A stretch of DNA of 64,000 bases from Bradyrhizobium jicamae (lineage in GTDB: Bacteria; Pseudomonadota; Alphaproteobacteria; Rhizobiales; Xanthobacteraceae). Both the position numbers and the translations under genes were made by a program. The notes under the pieces were generated by a model. The model made no database searches. It was not told where the DNA came from and was given only the letters and a program-made list of their open reading frames with translations. The stretch's first letter is position 1. Each line of letters begins with the position of its first letter. The DNA lies in contig NZ_JAFCJX010000001.1 of the NCBI RefSeq assembly GCF_018130695.1, positions 434,001 to 498,000 on the forward strand. The letters run 5' to 3'. This document shows, in pieces, positions 62,923 through 64,000 of the stretch.

Positions 62923-63861
62923 TCAGGCGTGGCCGTGCGCGCGCTCGCGCAGCCGCAGCCAGTTCTTGATGAAGATGTTGGAGAGGATGTTGGTGATCAG
63001 CCAGAGGATCATCAACAGCGCCGCCGAGCGGCCGACATTGGTGTACTGGAAGAATTCCAGATAGGCCTGCACCTGGAACACCATCAGCCGGTCACCGGGC
63101 CCGCCCTGCGTCATCGCATAGATGATGTCGAACTGCTGGATCGAATCCAGGAGGCGAAACAGCGAGGCCGTGATGATATAGGGCGCGAGCATCGGCAGCG
63201 TGATGCGGAAGAACACGAAGCTCGCCGGCACGCCGTCGAGCGCCGCCGCCTCGAACGGCTGGCGCGGCAGCGAGCGCAGGCCCGCCAGCAGCAGGATCAT
63301 GATGAAGGGCGTGTAGACCCAGACGTCGACCAGCACCACCGTGAACAGTGCGGTCGAGGGATCCGAGGCCCATTTGAAATCGTGGACGCCGAGCAGGCTG
63401 ACCAGATAGGACAGGATGCCGAAGCCGGGATTGGTCATCAGCTTCCACATCAGCGCGGCGATCGCCGGCGCCGTCATCAACGGCAGCAGCAGCATGATCG
63501 ACACGGCGTTGTGGAAGCGCGTCGGCCGCCGCAGCAGCAAGGCGATGCCGAGGCCGAGCAGCAGCTCCGCGATCACGGTCACCGCGGTGTAGACCAGCGA
63601 TATCTTCAGCGTGTTCCAGAACGCAGGGTCGGTGAGGAAGTCGATGTAATTGTCGACGCCGATGAAGCCGCGCAGGTATGGCAGGTTCAGCCGGTAGCGC
63701 TGCAGCGAATACACCGCGGCGGTCACGAACGGCACCAGGATGGCGATGCAGACCAGCAGGGCCGGCAGGCTCAGCAAATATGGCAGCCAGCGTCCGCGCG
63801 GCCTGGGCCTGGGCTTGGGGCGCGCGGTCGTATCGGTCTGAAGGAGTTGGGCCATGCTCAT
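62923..63861 (-). CDS. Polyol-type ABC transporter permease (MalF/UgpA type)
   Basis: The 312-residue membrane protein has a basic Pro/Arg-rich N-terminal arm, six hydrophobic segments, an EAA loop (PFEAAALDGVPASFVFFRITLPML) and the AMTQGGPGD turn. Two ATGs (63861, 63855) are possible starts and neither has a clear ribosome-binding site. It follows the binding-protein gene across a hairpin. Confidence 0.9.
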   Translation of the reverse strand: MSMAQLLQTDTTARPKPRPRPRGRWLPYLLSLPALLVCIAILVPFVTAAVYSLQRYRLNLPYLRGFIGVDNYIDFLTDPAFWNTLKISLVYTAVTVIAELLLGLGIALLLRRPTRFHNAVSIMLLLPLMTAPAIAALMWKLMTNPGFGILSYLVSLLGVHDFKWASDPSTALFTVVLVDVWVYTPFIMILLLAGLRSLPRQPFEAAALDGVPASFVFFRITLPMLAPYIITASLFRLLDSIQQFDIIYAMTQGGPGDRLMVFQVQAYLEFFQYTNVGRSAALLMILWLITNILSNIFIKNWLRLRERAHGHA

Positions 63862-63893
63862 GATGATACAGGATCAAAGGCTCGCGTGAACAC

Positions 63894-63928
63894 CGCCGGT
63901 TCGGACCGGGTCTCGATCCGAACCGGCG
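63894..63928 (-). terminator. Intercistronic hairpin after the polyol binding-protein gene
   Basis: CGCCGGTTCGGA and TCCGAACCGGCG form a perfect 12-bp stem with an 11-nt loop in the gap before the first permease gene. No U-tract is present. It is similar in size and place to the hairpin behind the RbsB-type gene. Confidence 0.6.
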
Positions 63929-63966
63929 AGTTGGCGTGGTGCGGAGGAACCGCCATCACGCGTTGG

Positions 63967-64000
63967 TCAGCCGAGCCCCGCCTGTTTGAGCTGGCGGTTG
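63967..64000 (-). CDS. C-terminal end of a probable ABC transporter substrate-binding protein
   Basis: Ten codons and a TGA are visible, ending NRQLKQAGLG. The position upstream of two permeases and two ATPases, and the style of this C-terminus, suggest the sugar or polyol binding protein of the operon. The rest lies beyond the right edge. Confidence 0.5.
   Translation of the reverse strand, partial: NRQLKQAGLG

Overview
The window is about 64 kb of high-GC chromosome from an alphaproteobacterium, most likely Bradyrhizobium or a close relative. That placement is an inference from protein style, from dense solute-uptake and acyl-CoA gene content, and from the short palindromic intergenic repeats; no rRNA or other marker gene is present. 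I see no tRNA, rRNA, CRISPR array, insertion sequence, phage gene or replication origin. The window reads as a series of catabolic operons, most paired with an uptake system and an adjacent regulator of its own family.

Region 1 (1-11322) is an eight-gene minus-strand operon. From its promoter it runs enoyl-CoA hydratase, acyl-CoA synthetase, a LivJ-type binding protein, two acyl-CoA dehydrogenases, an SDR, a fused double SDR and a carboxymuconolactone-decarboxylase-family protein that runs off the left edge. It diverges from a Bug-type binding protein. Two identical 16-bp palindromes lie in the shared promoter and a TetR gene follows. Region 2 (11356-15255) holds an SMP-30 lactonase, a LysR regulator, and a luciferase-like monooxygenase with its flavin reductase and a small unknown protein.

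Region 3 (15421-22807) is a ROK-regulated sugar ABC operon carrying an SDR and, unusually, a C45-type acyltransferase/peptidase. Region 4 (22895-28820) is a second CoA-thioester operon (CoA ligase, MaoC-like hydratase, CaiB CoA-transferase, Bug receptor) divergent from an IclR gene. Region 5 (28838-37977) is a Dpp/Opp-type ABC transporter with an amidase and a sulfatase-fold hydrolase whose nucleophile position is Thr, divergent from a GntR gene.

Region 6 (38061-43923) is the branched-chain 2-oxoacid dehydrogenase complex (E1alpha, E1beta, E2, E3), divergent from an Lrp/BkdR-type regulator and led by a small ACT-like protein. Region 7 (43920-48961) is a ribose-type ABC operon divergent from a LacI regulator, with an operator at each predicted start site. 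Region 8 (49153-54877) is a polar amino-acid-type ABC transporter with an SDR-like protein lacking its catalytic residues and a muconate-lactonizing-type enolase-superfamily enzyme, then a periplasmic asparaginase. Region 9 (54908-64000) is a polyol-type operon: binding protein (cut by the right edge), two permeases, two unlike ATPases, FGGY kinase, 2-hydroxyacid dehydrogenase, class II aldolase and a GlpD-like dehydrogenase.

No single element looks like a wholly new class of system. The best leads are the ACT-like protein heading the bkd operon, the Thr-type sulfatase with amidase and peptide transporter, the two catalytically degenerate SDR modules, the polyol pathway that appears to use an aldolase, and the asymmetric ATPase pair.
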